From positions 1-64,000 of the forward strand of contig NZ_JADQDM010000010.1 of assembly GCF_015694525.1 (NCBI RefSeq): a DNA stretch of 64,000 nucleotides, in the 5' to 3' direction. This document shows positions 43,189 to 51,984 of this stretch, one piece after another. The first letter of the stretch is position 1. Each line of letters begins with the position of its first letter. Below the pieces are notes generated by a model. It did not search any database, had not been told where the DNA came from, and saw only the letters and a program-made list of their open reading frames with translations. The position numbers were made by a program, and so were the translations under genes. Source of the stretch: Hymenobacter ruricola (GTDB lineage Bacteria; Bacteroidota; Bacteroidia; Cytophagales; Hymenobacteraceae).

Positions 43189-44184
43189 ATGAAGCTCAAA
43201 CCCCTCAACCAGCAAACGGTGGTGATTACAGGCGCCACCAGCGGCATTGGCCTCTGCACGGCCCAGATGGCGGCCAAGCGCGGCGCCCGGCTCATGCTGG
43301 CCGCCCGCAGCGCCGAAGACCTCGAAAAAGTGGCCGGCCAGCTCCGCCAGCACGGCGCGCAAGTGGCCACCGTGGTGGCCGACGTGGCCCGCATTCCCGA
43401 CATTGAGCGCATTGCCGCCACCGCACAGCAGGAGTTCGGCGGCGTGGACACGTGGATAAACAACGCCGCCGCGTCCATCTGGGGCCGGCTGGAGGAAGTG
43501 AGCGACGAGGACAGCCAGCGCATGTTTGCCACCAACTTCTGGGGCGTGGTGAATGGCTCGCTGACGGCGGTGAAGCTGCTGAAGCAGCACGGCGGCGCCC
43601 TCATCAACCTCGGCAGCGTGGCCTCCGACATCGCCTTTCCGCTGCAAGGCATGTACTCGGCCAGCAAGCACGCCATCAAGGGCTTCACCGACGCGCTGCG
43701 CATCGAGCTGGCCGAGTCGGGCTATCCCATTTCGGTGACGCTCATCAAGCCGGCGGCCATCAACACGCCCTTCCCGCAGCACGCCAAAAACTACATGGAC
43801 CGCGAGCCCAAGCTGCCGCCGCCCGTGTACGCGCCCGAGGAGGTGGCCAACGCCATCATTCACGCCTGCGAGCACCCGCAGCGCGACATCTACATTGGCG
43901 GGGGCGGAAAGATGTTCAGCAGCATGAACAAGCACCTGCCCGCCGCCATGGACCTGGTGAACGAAAAGGTGACCATGAAAATGCAGGCCCGCGACGAGCC
44001 CCCGCGCCAGCCCAGCGGCTCGCTGCACGGCCCCTACGTGCGCGACGGCCACGTGCACGGCGACCACCCCGGCTACGTGATGCAAAAGAGCCTGTACACC
44101 CGTTCCAGCCTGCATCCGGCCGTGGCGGGCGTGGTGGCGGCCGTGGCCGGCGGCGCCCTGGTGGCGCTGCTGCGCCGGAAGTAG
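43189..44184 (+). CDS. SDR-family oxidoreductase with C-terminal hydrophobic tail
   Basis: The 331-residue short-chain dehydrogenase has cofactor motif 'TGATSGIGLC', 'NNAA' and catalytic Tyr156-x-x-x-Lys160 ('YSASKHA'), with 'NLGSVAS' upstream supplying the Ser. After the SDR core (about 1-250) comes a polar linker and a C-terminal helix ('AVAGVVAAVAGGALVALL') that may anchor the protein in the membrane. This domain order is common for 'SDR family oxidoreductase' of unknown substrate. Confidence 0.9.
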   Translation: MKLKPLNQQTVVITGATSGIGLCTAQMAAKRGARLMLAARSAEDLEKVAGQLRQHGAQVATVVADVARIPDIERIAATAQQEFGGVDTWINNAAASIWGRLEEVSDEDSQRMFATNFWGVVNGSLTAVKLLKQHGGALINLGSVASDIAFPLQGMYSASKHAIKGFTDALRIELAESGYPISVTLIKPAAINTPFPQHAKNYMDREPKLPPPVYAPEEVANAIIHACEHPQRDIYIGGGGKMFSSMNKHLPAAMDLVNEKVTMKMQARDEPPRQPSGSLHGPYVRDGHVHGDHPGYVMQKSLYTRSSLHPAVAGVVAAVAGGALVALLRRK

Positions 44185-44203
44185 CCGGCCCCAAAACCTG
44201 TTC

Positions 44204-44242
44204 AAACGCCTCCCGCCGCTGTTTGCCGGCGGGAGGCGTTTT
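44204..44242. terminator. Terminator hairpin after the SDR gene
   Basis: The stem aaacgcctcccgccg / cggcgggaggcgttt is perfect over 15 bp, with A3 and T4 tails. Confidence 0.88.
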
Positions 44243-44327
44243 GGTGAGCAGCCCTCAGCCAGCAGCTATAAAACCAATTATTTACGGCGGCGGAGTACCT
44301 TATGGGCCAATTCCAGCACTGCAAGGC

Positions 44328-44882
44328 ATGGCTCCCGGCGAAACCTCTTTTCTGACTTTCCGCCTGCACGGCACCATCCCCGCCGCTACCGGCCGCGAGC
44401 TGAAGGCCGAGCTGCGCCAGGCCCAAGTTGCCGGCACCGACCACCGCCGCGCCCAAAAGCAGTTCTTCGCCAGGTTCGACGCCGTGCTCGACCGCGCGCC
44501 CACCGGCCCTAGCTACTTCGAAAACGAGAAGATGGCCGAAGTGCTGGCCGGCGAAATCATGATGCTGGAGGAAACCGGTTTCGTGGTGCACGGCTTCGCC
44601 ATTTTGCCCAACCACGCACACCTGGTGCTGCATTTGCCCGCCGCCAGCGGCTTGTCCTTCGCCAAAGCCATCGACCTGCTGCACCTGCGCACCGGCACCA
44701 ATTGCCGCCGGCTGGTGCGCCCCAAGCTCCCGCCCGAAGCCGAATTCTGGCAAGTGGGTTGGTTTGAATACGAGGTGCAGGACGAGGCCGAGCTCACCCG
44801 CCTGCTGGCCTACGTGCGCGGCAACGCCCGCCAGGCCGGCCTGCCCGCTTGGTTCCAGGAGTGGCCCTATGTAAACGAGTAA
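44328..44882 (+). CDS. REP-associated tyrosine transposase (RAYT; Y1 HUH family)
   Basis: The 184-residue protein begins 'APGETSFLTFRLHGTIP', the usual first strand of RAYT proteins. The metal-binding HUH motif is 'LPNHAHLVL' (His96, His98) and the nucleophile is likely Tyr162 in 'LLAYVRGNARQAGL', followed by 'WFQEWPYV', as in IS200/RAYT relatives. RAYTs nick and join single-stranded palindromic (REP) DNA. A palindromic repeat of subfamily C starts 12 nt after the stop. The ATG at 44328 is the preferred start. No IS-type ends are visible around it. Confidence 0.9.
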   Translation: MAPGETSFLTFRLHGTIPAATGRELKAELRQAQVAGTDHRRAQKQFFARFDAVLDRAPTGPSYFENEKMAEVLAGEIMMLEETGFVVHGFAILPNHAHLVLHLPAASGLSFAKAIDLLHLRTGTNCRRLVRPKLPPEAEFWQVGWFEYEVQDEAELTRLLAYVRGNARQAGLPAWFQEWPYVNE

Positions 44883-44894
44883 AACGGTAATCGA

Positions 44895-44983
44895 CTGTCA
44901 TCCTGAGCACAGCGAAGGACCTTCTCACGCCCGAACTAATCGTTTCAACGTGAGAAGGTCCTTCGCTGTGCTCAGGATGACAG
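44895..44983. repeat. Palindromic repeat, subfamily C (copy 2), beside the RAYT
   Basis: ctgtcatcctgagcacagcg faces cgctgtgctcaggatgacag, with inner pairing aaggaccttctcacg / cgtgagaaggtcctt. The stem is about 37 bp and almost perfect. Confidence 0.95.
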
Positions 44984-44999
44984 GCGGTTTCTCACTCGC

Positions 45000-46052
45000 C
45001 TACTTGGCCCGGTGAATAATCAGCACGCCGGCCAGGATGACCACCATGCCCGCGAAATGCCAGAGGTTGAAGGCTTCGCCATCGAGGGCGCCCCAGGCCA
45101 GGGCCACGATGGGGATGAGGTAGGTGCTGGATGAGGCAAACAGCGCCGTGGACTGCTGAATAAGCTTATTAAACAGCACCATGGCCACCGCCGTGCTCAT
45201 GGTGGCCAGCAGCGCGATGTAGCCAAACGCGGCCCAGGCGCCCGGCACCGTGGCCAGCTTGTGCACAAAATCAGTACCGAGCAGCAGATACGCCAGCGCC
45301 GGCCCGCCAATAAGCATGAGCAGCACCGACGTGACGGCCACCGGCGTCAGGCCACCCAGCTTGTGCTTGATGACGTTGACGCTCAAGCCGTAGCCGATTG
45401 TAGCAATCAGAATATAGACCCCGTACCAAGCGTTGCCCTCGCCCGTGGGCGTTTCCGCGCCGCCGCTGCCGCCGAGCAGCAGCATCAACACCGTGCCCAC
45501 CAGGCCCAGCGTGATGCCCAGCACCCGCAGCGCCGTGAGCCGCTGCCCAAACAGCAGCGCCCCCACCAGCAGCGTAAACACCACCGTGAGAGCATTGAGC
45601 ACGCCCGCCAGCCCCGAAGCCAGCTTGGTTTCGGCATAAGCAAAAAGGAAAGCCGGGATAAACGTGCCCACCACCCCACTCAGTGCCAGCCACTTGAACC
45701 GGCTGCGCTCCACGCTGCCCACGTGGCGCAGGGCAAACGGCAGCAGCAGCAGCGAGGCCACCGTGACGCGGGTAGCGCCCAGCTCCATGGCCGAAAACAC
45801 CACCAGGCCCTTCTTCATCAGAATGAACGACGTGCCCCAGATGGAGGCCAGCACCAGCAGCAAGAGCCACGCCACGGGAGAGGTAACGGCGGGCGCAGGT
45901 GCGGCAATGGCTTCCTCGGCTTCCAGCGACGCGGTTTCGTCGGTGGCGCCGGCGGCTCCCAGGGTGCCGCTGGCTGCTGGTCCGCCCGAGGCAACCCCGG
46001 CGGGGCGCGAAGCGAGTGGAGAATCAGCAGCAGAAACGTTTTTCGGTAACAT
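45000..46052 (-). CDS. EamA-family (DMT) transporter
   Basis: The 350-residue integral membrane protein has ten helices in two EamA repeats. Marks include 'LVLASIWGTSFILMKKGL' (first EamA motif), 'LNALTVVFTLLVGALLFGQRL' and 'YLIPIVALAWGALDGE'. The first about 60 residues are a soluble Ala/Ser/Pro-rich extension without clear function. The family exports metabolites or drugs; the substrate is unknown. A TACCTTTG box lies 4 nt before the ATG. It is divergent from hemA. Confidence 0.9.
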   Translation of the reverse strand: MLPKNVSAADSPLASRPAGVASGGPAASGTLGAAGATDETASLEAEEAIAAPAPAVTSPVAWLLLLVLASIWGTSFILMKKGLVVFSAMELGATRVTVASLLLLPFALRHVGSVERSRFKWLALSGVVGTFIPAFLFAYAETKLASGLAGVLNALTVVFTLLVGALLFGQRLTALRVLGITLGLVGTVLMLLLGGSGGAETPTGEGNAWYGVYILIATIGYGLSVNVIKHKLGGLTPVAVTSVLLMLIGGPALAYLLLGTDFVHKLATVPGAWAAFGYIALLATMSTAVAMVLFNKLIQQSTALFASSSTYLIPIVALAWGALDGEAFNLWHFAGMVVILAGVLIIHRAK

Positions 46053-46056
46053 AACG

Positions 46057-46064
46057 CAAAGGTA
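46057..46064 (-). promoter_or_regulatory. -7 box TACCTTTG of the EamA gene
   Basis: An exact TAnnTTTG match lies 4 nt upstream of the ATG. Confidence 0.5.
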
Positions 46065-46269
46065 CGGGCCCTGGGCACGGCGGTTCTTCCGGAAAGTTGC
46101 GGTTTTGGGGCGCGGGTGCGGGCGCGGGGCGACTGATTTTTATCAGCCGCTGGCAGGCCAGCGGCGTTTGCGGCGCCTGGGGCCGGCCCGGTGGCTGATA
46201 TTCGTCAGGTTTGGGCCGCGAACCCAGCCCGGGCGTTGGTTGTTGGTAGGGCGTACCGAAATCCTGCCG

Positions 46270-46277
46270 TAATTTTG
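46270..46277 (+). promoter_or_regulatory. -7 box TAATTTTG of hemA
   Basis: An exact TAnnTTTG match lies 26 nt before the hemA ATG. TTG words 24-27 nt upstream could be the -33 element, at wider than usual spacing. Confidence 0.45.
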
Positions 46278-46303
46278 TAGTCCGATTTCGTGTCGTCTAT
46301 TCT

Positions 46304-47575
46304 ATGTCCCATCCGTTCAAGGCCGTTAGCCTATCCTTTAAGAAAGCGCCGCTGGCCATCCGCGAGCTGCTTTCTTTAGACGAGGCCGCTTGTCGCCGCT
46401 TTCTACACACGCTGCACAACGAGTTGGGTCTCTCCGACTTGCTCGTGCTCAGCACCTGCAACCGCACCGAAGTTTACTACGCCGCCGAGGACGACCGCAG
46501 CCGCGAAGTCATCCTCGCCCTGGGCCACCTCAAGGACCGCGCCGACATCGGCCAGTTTCTGCCCTACTTCGACCTGCTGACCGATGCCGACGCGGCCGTG
46601 CAGCACCTTTTTGAAGTAGCCATGGGCCTCGACGCGCAGGTGGTGGGCGACCTGCAAATCAGCAACCAAGTGAAAACGGCCTACCAGTGGGCCGCCGATG
46701 CCGACGCCGCCGGCCCCTTCCTGCACCGCCTGCTGCACACGGTGTTCTTCACCAACAAGCGCGTGCAAACCGAAACCAGCTTCCGCGACGGCGCCGCCTC
46801 GGTGAGTTACGCCGCCCTGGAGCTGGTGGAAGAGCTGACCGCCGATGTGGCCAACCCCAACGTGCTGGTGGTGGGCCTGGGCGAAATTGGGGCCGACGTG
46901 TGCCGCCACCTGGCTGCCAGCAAGGCCTTTGGCAGCATCACCCTCTGCAACCGCACCCGCGCCAAGGCCGAGTCGCTGGCCGAGGAGTGCGGCATGAACA
47001 TCGTTGATTTTGAGAATCTGGTGCCCGCGCTCAAGGAAGCCGACGTCATCATCTCTTCGATAAACCGCGCCGAGCCTTTCTTTACCAAAGAACTGGTGCA
47101 GCACCTCGACGTGCTCAGCTTCAAGTTTTTCATCGACCTGAGCGTGCCGCGCAGCATTGCGGCCGACGTGGAGCAAGTGCCCGGTGTGCTGGTCTACAAC
47201 ATCGACGCCATCCAAAGCAAAGCCTCGGCCGCGCTGGAAATGCGCCTGGCCGCCGTGCCGCAGGTGCGCGCCATCATCGGCGAAAGCATTGCCGGCCTCA
47301 GCGAGTGGAGCAAGGAAATGATGGTGTCGCCCATCATCCAGCGCGTGAAAGCCAGCCTGGAGCAGCTGCGCCAGGAAGAGCTGGACCGGTTCCAGAAAAA
47401 AGCCACGCCCGCCGAAAGCAAGCTCCTCGACGAGGCCACCCGCTCGCTGATGCAAAAGGTGCTGAAGCAACACGTGCTGCAGCTCAAAGCCGCCTGCAAG
47501 CGCGACGACGCCGGGCAGCTGGTGGAGCTGCTGGGCGAGCTGTTTGATTTGGAAAAGCAGCCGGCGGCGGTTTAA
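46304..47575 (+). CDS. hemA: Glutamyl-tRNA reductase
   Basis: The 423-residue enzyme reduces glutamyl-tRNA to glutamate semialdehyde, the first step of C5-pathway tetrapyrrole synthesis. The catalytic Cys52 lies in 'LVLSTCNRTEVYY'. The NADPH-binding domain shows 'VLVVGLGEIGADVCRHLA' and 'NRTRAKAESLAEE', and a C-terminal helical dimerisation domain follows. The motif 'GLDAQVVGDLQISNQVK' is a family signature. Located just upstream of a molybdenum-enzyme block but separated by repeat A3. Confidence 0.96.
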   Translation: MSHPFKAVSLSFKKAPLAIRELLSLDEAACRRFLHTLHNELGLSDLLVLSTCNRTEVYYAAEDDRSREVILALGHLKDRADIGQFLPYFDLLTDADAAVQHLFEVAMGLDAQVVGDLQISNQVKTAYQWAADADAAGPFLHRLLHTVFFTNKRVQTETSFRDGAASVSYAALELVEELTADVANPNVLVVGLGEIGADVCRHLAASKAFGSITLCNRTRAKAESLAEECGMNIVDFENLVPALKEADVIISSINRAEPFFTKELVQHLDVLSFKFFIDLSVPRSIAADVEQVPGVLVYNIDAIQSKASAALEMRLAAVPQVRAIIGESIAGLSEWSKEMMVSPIIQRVKASLEQLRQEELDRFQKKATPAESKLLDEATRSLMQKVLKQHVLQLKAACKRDDAGQLVELLGELFDLEKQPAAV

Positions 47576-47587
47576 GCTTTTTCCGTC

Positions 47588-47757
47588 TGTCATTGCGAGG
47601 CCGCAGGCCGTGGCAATCCGTCCTGTTCTCAGCGACCAACCCAGTAATGTGACAAGCCCAAACAAAAAGCCCCGGTACCAATGGTGCCGGGGCTTTCTGG
47701 TAAAAGAGCGTGTCTGGGGTTGACAGGACGGGTTGCTTCGCTGTGCTCGCAATGACA
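47588..47757. repeat. Palindromic repeat, subfamily A (copy 3)
   Basis: It begins tgtcattgcgag and ends ctcgcaatgaca. The left arm contains ccgtcctgttctcagcgacc, the inverted form of the right-arm segment in copies 1 and 2. It starts 12 nt after hemA and ends 5 nt before the fdhF-like stop. Confidence 0.88.
47666..47696. terminator. Terminator hairpin inside repeat A3
   Basis: aaagccccggtacca pairs with tggtgccggggcttt. It is shared by convergent hemA and the oxidoreductase gene. Confidence 0.75.
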
Positions 47758-47762
47758 GGTGG

Positions 47763-50324
47763 CTATTCCGCCATCATTTTCTCCCGCTCCTGAATGCGCA
47801 CGTCGTTGTTCGCAGCTGTGGGCACCACTGTCACCACCACGTATTTGGAAGTGGGCGTGTTGCTGACTTTGGCCACCGAGCCGATAGGCACCAGCGGATT
47901 AGCCTCCGGGAAGTAGGCCGAAACGTTGCCCTTGGGAATATCGTAGGGCACGGCCACGAACTTCTCGACGCGGCGCTGCTCGCCTTTGTAGTGGCTCGTG
48001 ATGTCGATAAGGTCCTTGGCTTTGATGCCGCGGGCTTGCATGTCGGCAGGGTTCATGAAGAGCACGCGGCGCTCGCCGTGGATGCCGCGGTACCGGTCGT
48101 TGTACTCGTAAATGGTGGTGTTGAACTGGTCGTGCGAGCGCACGGTCATCAGCACCAGTTGGTCGGGCTCCAGGGGGTATTTCTCCAGCGTGGTTTTGCT
48201 GAAGTTGGCTTTGCCGTTGTCGGTGGTGAATTTCCGCTCGCGGGGGCCGTTGGGCAGGTAGAAGCCGCCCGGCTTGCGCAGCTTGTGGTTGTAGTCCTCA
48301 AAGCTGGGGATGACGCGGGCGATGTGGTCGCGGATGACGTCGTAGTTCTCCGTCATGGCCACCCAGTCGGTCTTGGTCTTGCTGCCGAGCGTGGCAATGG
48401 CCATGCCGCAAATGATGGCCACTTCGCTGAGCTGGTCGCCCTCCACGGGCACCAGCACGCCCTTGTTTTGGCTCACCACGCCCATGGAGTTTTCGCAGCT
48501 GGTCATCTGGTGGCCGGCCTTCTGCATGTCCATGTCGGCGTGGGCGAAGGTGGGGAGCAGCAGGCTGGTTTCGCCAGTTACGAGGTGGCCGCGGTTGAGC
48601 TTGGTGCCCACAAATACGGTTAGTTTTTGCCGGCGCATGGCTTCGGCAATCATCTCGGTGTCGGGGCCGGCAGCCAGCAGGTTGCCGCCCAGGCTGAAAT
48701 ACACCTTGGTGTGCCCCAGGCGCATAGCCTTGAGGGATTCCACCACGTCGAAGCCTTCCTTTTTGGGCGGCGTGAAGCCGAATTCTTTTTCCAGCGAATC
48801 GAGGAAATGCTGCGGCATGCGCTCCCAGATGCCCATCGTGCGGTCGCCCTGCACGTTGGAGTGGCCGCGCACCGGGCAAGTGCCCGCGCCGGGCTTGCCG
48901 ATGGCGCCCTTCATGAGCAGCAGGTTCACGATTTCCTTCACCGTTTCCACGCCCTGGCGCTGCTGCGTGATGCCCATGGCCCAGCACACGATGATTTTCT
49001 GCTTGCGGGCAATCAGGTTGGCCGCTTCCAAGAGCTGCGCACGGCTGATGCCGCTGATTTCCTCGATGTCTTCCCAACTGGTACTGAGAATGTTCTGTTT
49101 GAACTCCTCGAAGCCAGTGGTGAATTCCTCCACAAAAGCGCGGTCTACCACCTGACCGGGGTTCAGGTCCTCGGCCTCAAACAAATGCTTCATGATGCCG
49201 CGCAACAGGGCCATGTCGCCGTCGATGCGCACCTGCAGGTACACGTCGGTAATCTGCGTGCCGCCCCCGAGCAGGGTGCCCATAGCCTTCAGCGGGTTCA
49301 TGAAGTCCTGCGGGTTGCGGAAGTGGTTGAGGCCGGCTTCAATCAGCGGGTTGACGCTGATGATTTTGGCGCCGTTTTTCTTCGCGATTTGCAGGGCCGT
49401 GAGCATGCGCGGGTGGTTGGTGCCGGGGTTCTGGCCCATGATGATGAGCACCTCGGCCTCGTGAATGTCGTTGAGCGTGACGGAGCCTTTGCCCAGGCCG
49501 GTGGTGGGCGTGAGGCCCGAGCCGCTGCTCTCGTGGCACATGTTGGAGCAATCGGGCAGGTTGTTGGTGCCAAACTCACGGGCAAACAGCTGGAACAGGA
49601 AGGCCGGCTCGTTGGGCACCTTGCCCGAGGTGTAGAAGATGGCTTCATCGGGCGACGTCATGCCGTTCAGCTCCTTGGCAATGATGTCGAAGGCATCGGG
49701 CCAGGCAATGCGCGAGTAGTGGTTGTCGCCGGGCCGCTTCACCAGCGGGTGCGTGAGGCGGCCGGCGTTGTTGAGGTCGCGGTCGGTCATGCGCGAGAGC
49801 TCGGCCAAGCTGTGCTTGCTGAAAAACTCGGGGCCAGCGGCGCGGTGGTCCGAGTCGGAGGCGCTGGCCTTGGCGCCGTTCTCGCAGAACTCGGCCACCG
49901 AGCGGTGCTCGTCGGGGTCGGGCCAGGCGCAGCTGGAGCAGTCGAAGCCGTCTTTCTGGTTCATCTTCAGCAGGGCCTGGGTGCCGCGCGTCAGGCCCGC
50001 CTCGCTCCAGCTGAACTGCATGGACTTGAGCACGGCCGTGACGCCGGCCGCTATTTTCTGGCGCTCTTCCAGGTGCAGGCCGGTGAGGGCCTCCGGCGGC
50101 TGGGCCAATACCGGATGCTGGTACTTGGCGCCGGCCACATCGGGCGCCGGGATGTGGGCGTGCACGTGGGTGCGGTTGGGGTCGGAGCGGTAGTGGTTGG
50201 GCGAGGGGGCGGCGCCCTGGTCGGGCCGCTCGCCGCTTTTGGGAGCATTAGCTTCGGCGCCCTGCTGGTAGGTTTTGCCGGCCTGCGCGGGGTCGTTTTG
50301 GGGGGAGTGCGGGGTATCGGGCAT
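47763..50324 (-). CDS. FdhF/YdeP-family molybdopterin oxidoreductase
   Basis: The 853-residue product belongs to the molybdopterin oxidoreductase superfamily, in the YdeP-type branch marked by 'GFDCSSCAWPDPDEHRS' in place of the classical N-terminal 4Fe-4S cysteine ladder. Other marks are 'SGKVPNEPAFLFQLFAREFG', 'IMGQNPGTNHPRML' (cofactor binding), 'GTCPVRGHSNVQGDRTMGIW' and a C-terminal dinucleotide-binding domain with 'LMTVRSHDQFNTTIY'. Members are annotated as formate dehydrogenase alpha-like, but the substrate is unproven. The upstream fdhD, needed to sulphurate the Mo cofactor of formate dehydrogenases, supports a related requirement. Confidence 0.92.
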   Translation of the reverse strand: MPDTPHSPQNDPAQAGKTYQQGAEANAPKSGERPDQGAAPSPNHYRSDPNRTHVHAHIPAPDVAGAKYQHPVLAQPPEALTGLHLEERQKIAAGVTAVLKSMQFSWSEAGLTRGTQALLKMNQKDGFDCSSCAWPDPDEHRSVAEFCENGAKASASDSDHRAAGPEFFSKHSLAELSRMTDRDLNNAGRLTHPLVKRPGDNHYSRIAWPDAFDIIAKELNGMTSPDEAIFYTSGKVPNEPAFLFQLFAREFGTNNLPDCSNMCHESSGSGLTPTTGLGKGSVTLNDIHEAEVLIIMGQNPGTNHPRMLTALQIAKKNGAKIISVNPLIEAGLNHFRNPQDFMNPLKAMGTLLGGGTQITDVYLQVRIDGDMALLRGIMKHLFEAEDLNPGQVVDRAFVEEFTTGFEEFKQNILSTSWEDIEEISGISRAQLLEAANLIARKQKIIVCWAMGITQQRQGVETVKEIVNLLLMKGAIGKPGAGTCPVRGHSNVQGDRTMGIWERMPQHFLDSLEKEFGFTPPKKEGFDVVESLKAMRLGHTKVYFSLGGNLLAAGPDTEMIAEAMRRQKLTVFVGTKLNRGHLVTGETSLLLPTFAHADMDMQKAGHQMTSCENSMGVVSQNKGVLVPVEGDQLSEVAIICGMAIATLGSKTKTDWVAMTENYDVIRDHIARVIPSFEDYNHKLRKPGGFYLPNGPRERKFTTDNGKANFSKTTLEKYPLEPDQLVLMTVRSHDQFNTTIYEYNDRYRGIHGERRVLFMNPADMQARGIKAKDLIDITSHYKGEQRRVEKFVAVPYDIPKGNVSAYFPEANPLVPIGSVAKVSNTPTSKYVVVTVVPTAANNDVRIQEREKMMAE

Positions 50325-50329
50325 GATTT

Positions 50330-50443
50330 CAGTGAACAGTTATCAGTGAGGAGTTATCAATTTTATCAGGGGATTAGGAGGGCAGAACCGTACCAAGTGA
50401 GGTCATTGCTAACTGTTCACTGCTCACTGATAACTGTTCACTG
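50330..50443. repeat. Inverted repeat F2 (cagtgaacagttatcagt)
   Basis: cagtgaacagttatcagtga faces tcactgataactgttcactg, with short internal direct repeats (gttatca, ttcactg). It fills the gap between the oxidoreductase start and the upstream small gene's stop. A lone arm of similar words occurs at about 50898-50930, at the fdhD stop. Confidence 0.8.
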
Positions 50444-50448
50444 TAAAC

Positions 50449-50796
50449 TCAGTGCTCACAGGATAAATCCTTTTCGACCAAGATGTGGAGGCGCTCGTTT
50501 TCGGCCAGGGGCAGGTCGTGCGAAAAACCGTTCTGGTCGGTTTCGACCCAGGCTTTGGCCAGCGCGAAAGGCACCAGCACGGTGAGGGCGCCCGGCTCGT
50601 AGTGCACCTGCACGGGCTCGGCGTGAGGGAGGGTCTGGGCTGGCTCAGAGCCGCGCTCCAGGGCGTAGGTGAGGCGCTGCTCGGGCGTGGTGCCAAAATG
50701 CACGGAGCTTTCGACCCGGCCGGTGCGGGCAAATTCTTCTACTTCGGCCCCGGAGAGGCGCAAGCGGAGGGTGTCGTCTTCGATGCGAAGCTTCAT
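50449..50796 (-). CDS. Small conserved protein between fdhD and the oxidoreductase gene
   Basis: The 115-residue cytoplasmic product begins 'MKLRIEDDTLRLRLSGAEVE' and ends 'LVEKDLSCEH'. It is acidic and beta-rich, with no signal peptide or membrane helix. Similar small proteins (DUF7009-like, from memory) accompany molybdenum-enzyme genes in Bacteroidota. A role with the oxidoreductase is inferred from position only. It lies 124 bp upstream of the oxidoreductase gene on the same strand. Confidence 0.75.
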   Translation of the reverse strand: MKLRIEDDTLRLRLSGAEVEEFARTGRVESSVHFGTTPEQRLTYALERGSEPAQTLPHAEPVQVHYEPGALTVLVPFALAKAWVETDQNGFSHDLPLAENERLHILVEKDLSCEH

Positions 50797-50926
50797 GTCG
50801 TTTACCGGTTAATAGTTATCGTTTCACCCCCGGCGCCCAGCCCCGGATGCTGTGTTACGCGCAGCTTCATTCGTTAGTTGAAGCCGGGCTTGGGATTGTT
50901 AAATGTTAACTGATGAATGCTAACTG

Positions 50927-51796
50927 CTAGCTGACCAGCCGCCAGCCGTGGCAATACACGTTGTACCGCTCGTGGCGCACAAAACCCAGCACCGTCATCC
51001 CAAAGCTCTCGGCCGCCTGCACGGCCAGGCTGCTGGGGGCCCCCACCGCCGCCAAAATTCCGATGCCGGCGGCGGCCGCTTTCTGCACCAGCTCGAAGCT
51101 GACGCGGCCGCTTACCAGCAGCACGTGCTGGTGCAGCGGCAGCCAGTCGGCCAGCAGCGCCGCGCCGATGACTTTGTCCAACGCGTTGTGGCGGCCCACG
51201 TCTTCGCGCAGCAGCAGCAGCTCGCCGGCCGGCGAAAACAGGGCCGAGGCGTGCTGTCCACCGGTTTGCTCGAAGCCGGCCTGGGCGGCGCGCAGCTTCC
51301 CGGGCAGCTGGTGCACCGTTTCGTAGCCGATGCGTGGCCCCTCATTCGGCAGCACCGGGCAAGAGGCGGTGCGCACGGCATCGATGCTGGTTTTGCCGCA
51401 CACGCCGCAGCTGGAGCTGGTGTAAAAGTGCCGTTCCAGGGCCGCGAAATCGACTTGCACATGGGCCGCCAGCTCGGCACGGACGACGTTGCCGGCTTCT
51501 TCGGCTTTCTGCACGTCGGGGCAGGGAATAATACCCAGCAGGTCGTTTTTATGGTGAATCAGGCCTTCGGTGAGCAGGAAGCCGGCGGCTAGCTCTTCGT
51601 CGTGGCCGGGCGTGCGCATGGTCACGGAGAGGGTGCGGTGTTGGCGCTGGCCGGCGGTTTCGTAGCCAATGCGGATTTCCAGGGGCTCTTCGGCGGCCAG
51701 CTGGTCGGAAGCGGGCACGGGCGGGCCGGCGCCGCTCACTTTCTGGATGCTGGCGAATTCGTAGCTGGCGGCAGGGAGCAGGATGGCAGGGTCCAT
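50927..51796 (-). CDS. fdhD: Formate dehydrogenase accessory sulfurtransferase FdhD
   Basis: The 289-residue protein transfers sulphur to the molybdenum cofactor before its insertion. The reactive cysteines are in 'SSCGVCGKTSID'. Other family marks are 'MRTPGHDEELAAGFLLTEGL', 'GGQHASALFSPAGELLLLRE' and 'DVGRHNALDKVIG'. It heads a three-gene block (fdhD, small protein, oxidoreductase) on the minus strand. Gaps of about 125-130 bp, both containing F-type repeat words, separate the genes. Confidence 0.95.
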   Translation of the reverse strand: MDPAILLPAASYEFASIQKVSGAGPPVPASDQLAAEEPLEIRIGYETAGQRQHRTLSVTMRTPGHDEELAAGFLLTEGLIHHKNDLLGIIPCPDVQKAEEAGNVVRAELAAHVQVDFAALERHFYTSSSCGVCGKTSIDAVRTASCPVLPNEGPRIGYETVHQLPGKLRAAQAGFEQTGGQHASALFSPAGELLLLREDVGRHNALDKVIGAALLADWLPLHQHVLLVSGRVSFELVQKAAAAGIGILAAVGAPSSLAVQAAESFGMTVLGFVRHERYNVYCHGWRLVS

Positions 51797-51810
51797 TGGG
51801 AATAGTTATA

Positions 51811-51920
51811 ACGTCATGTCGAGCTTGCCGAGACATCTCGCGTGCTGTCACTAAACCAAACGTCAAACAAAAGGATTGGTGGTGGCACGCGAGATGTCTC
51901 GACAAGCTCGACATGACGTT
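51811..51920. repeat. Palindromic repeat, subfamily D (copy 2)
   Basis: aacgtcatgtcgagcttg faces caagctcgacatgacgtt, with inner pairing cgagacatctcgcgtgc / gcacgcgagatgtctcg. A stray extra end (gcatgacgttctt) follows at 51929. It starts 14 nt upstream of the fdhD start, in its promoter zone. Confidence 0.93.
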
Positions 51921-51984
51921 CTTGCCCGCATGACGTTCTTGTGAGTCCTTTCCTTTCACTCCCCGTCCCTACCCGCCGCTGCCC

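Noticed and set aside
44244..44882. GTG start for the RAYT at 44244
   Set aside because: The extra residues overlap the terminator tail and do not resemble RAYT N-termini; the ATG at 44328 fits the family.
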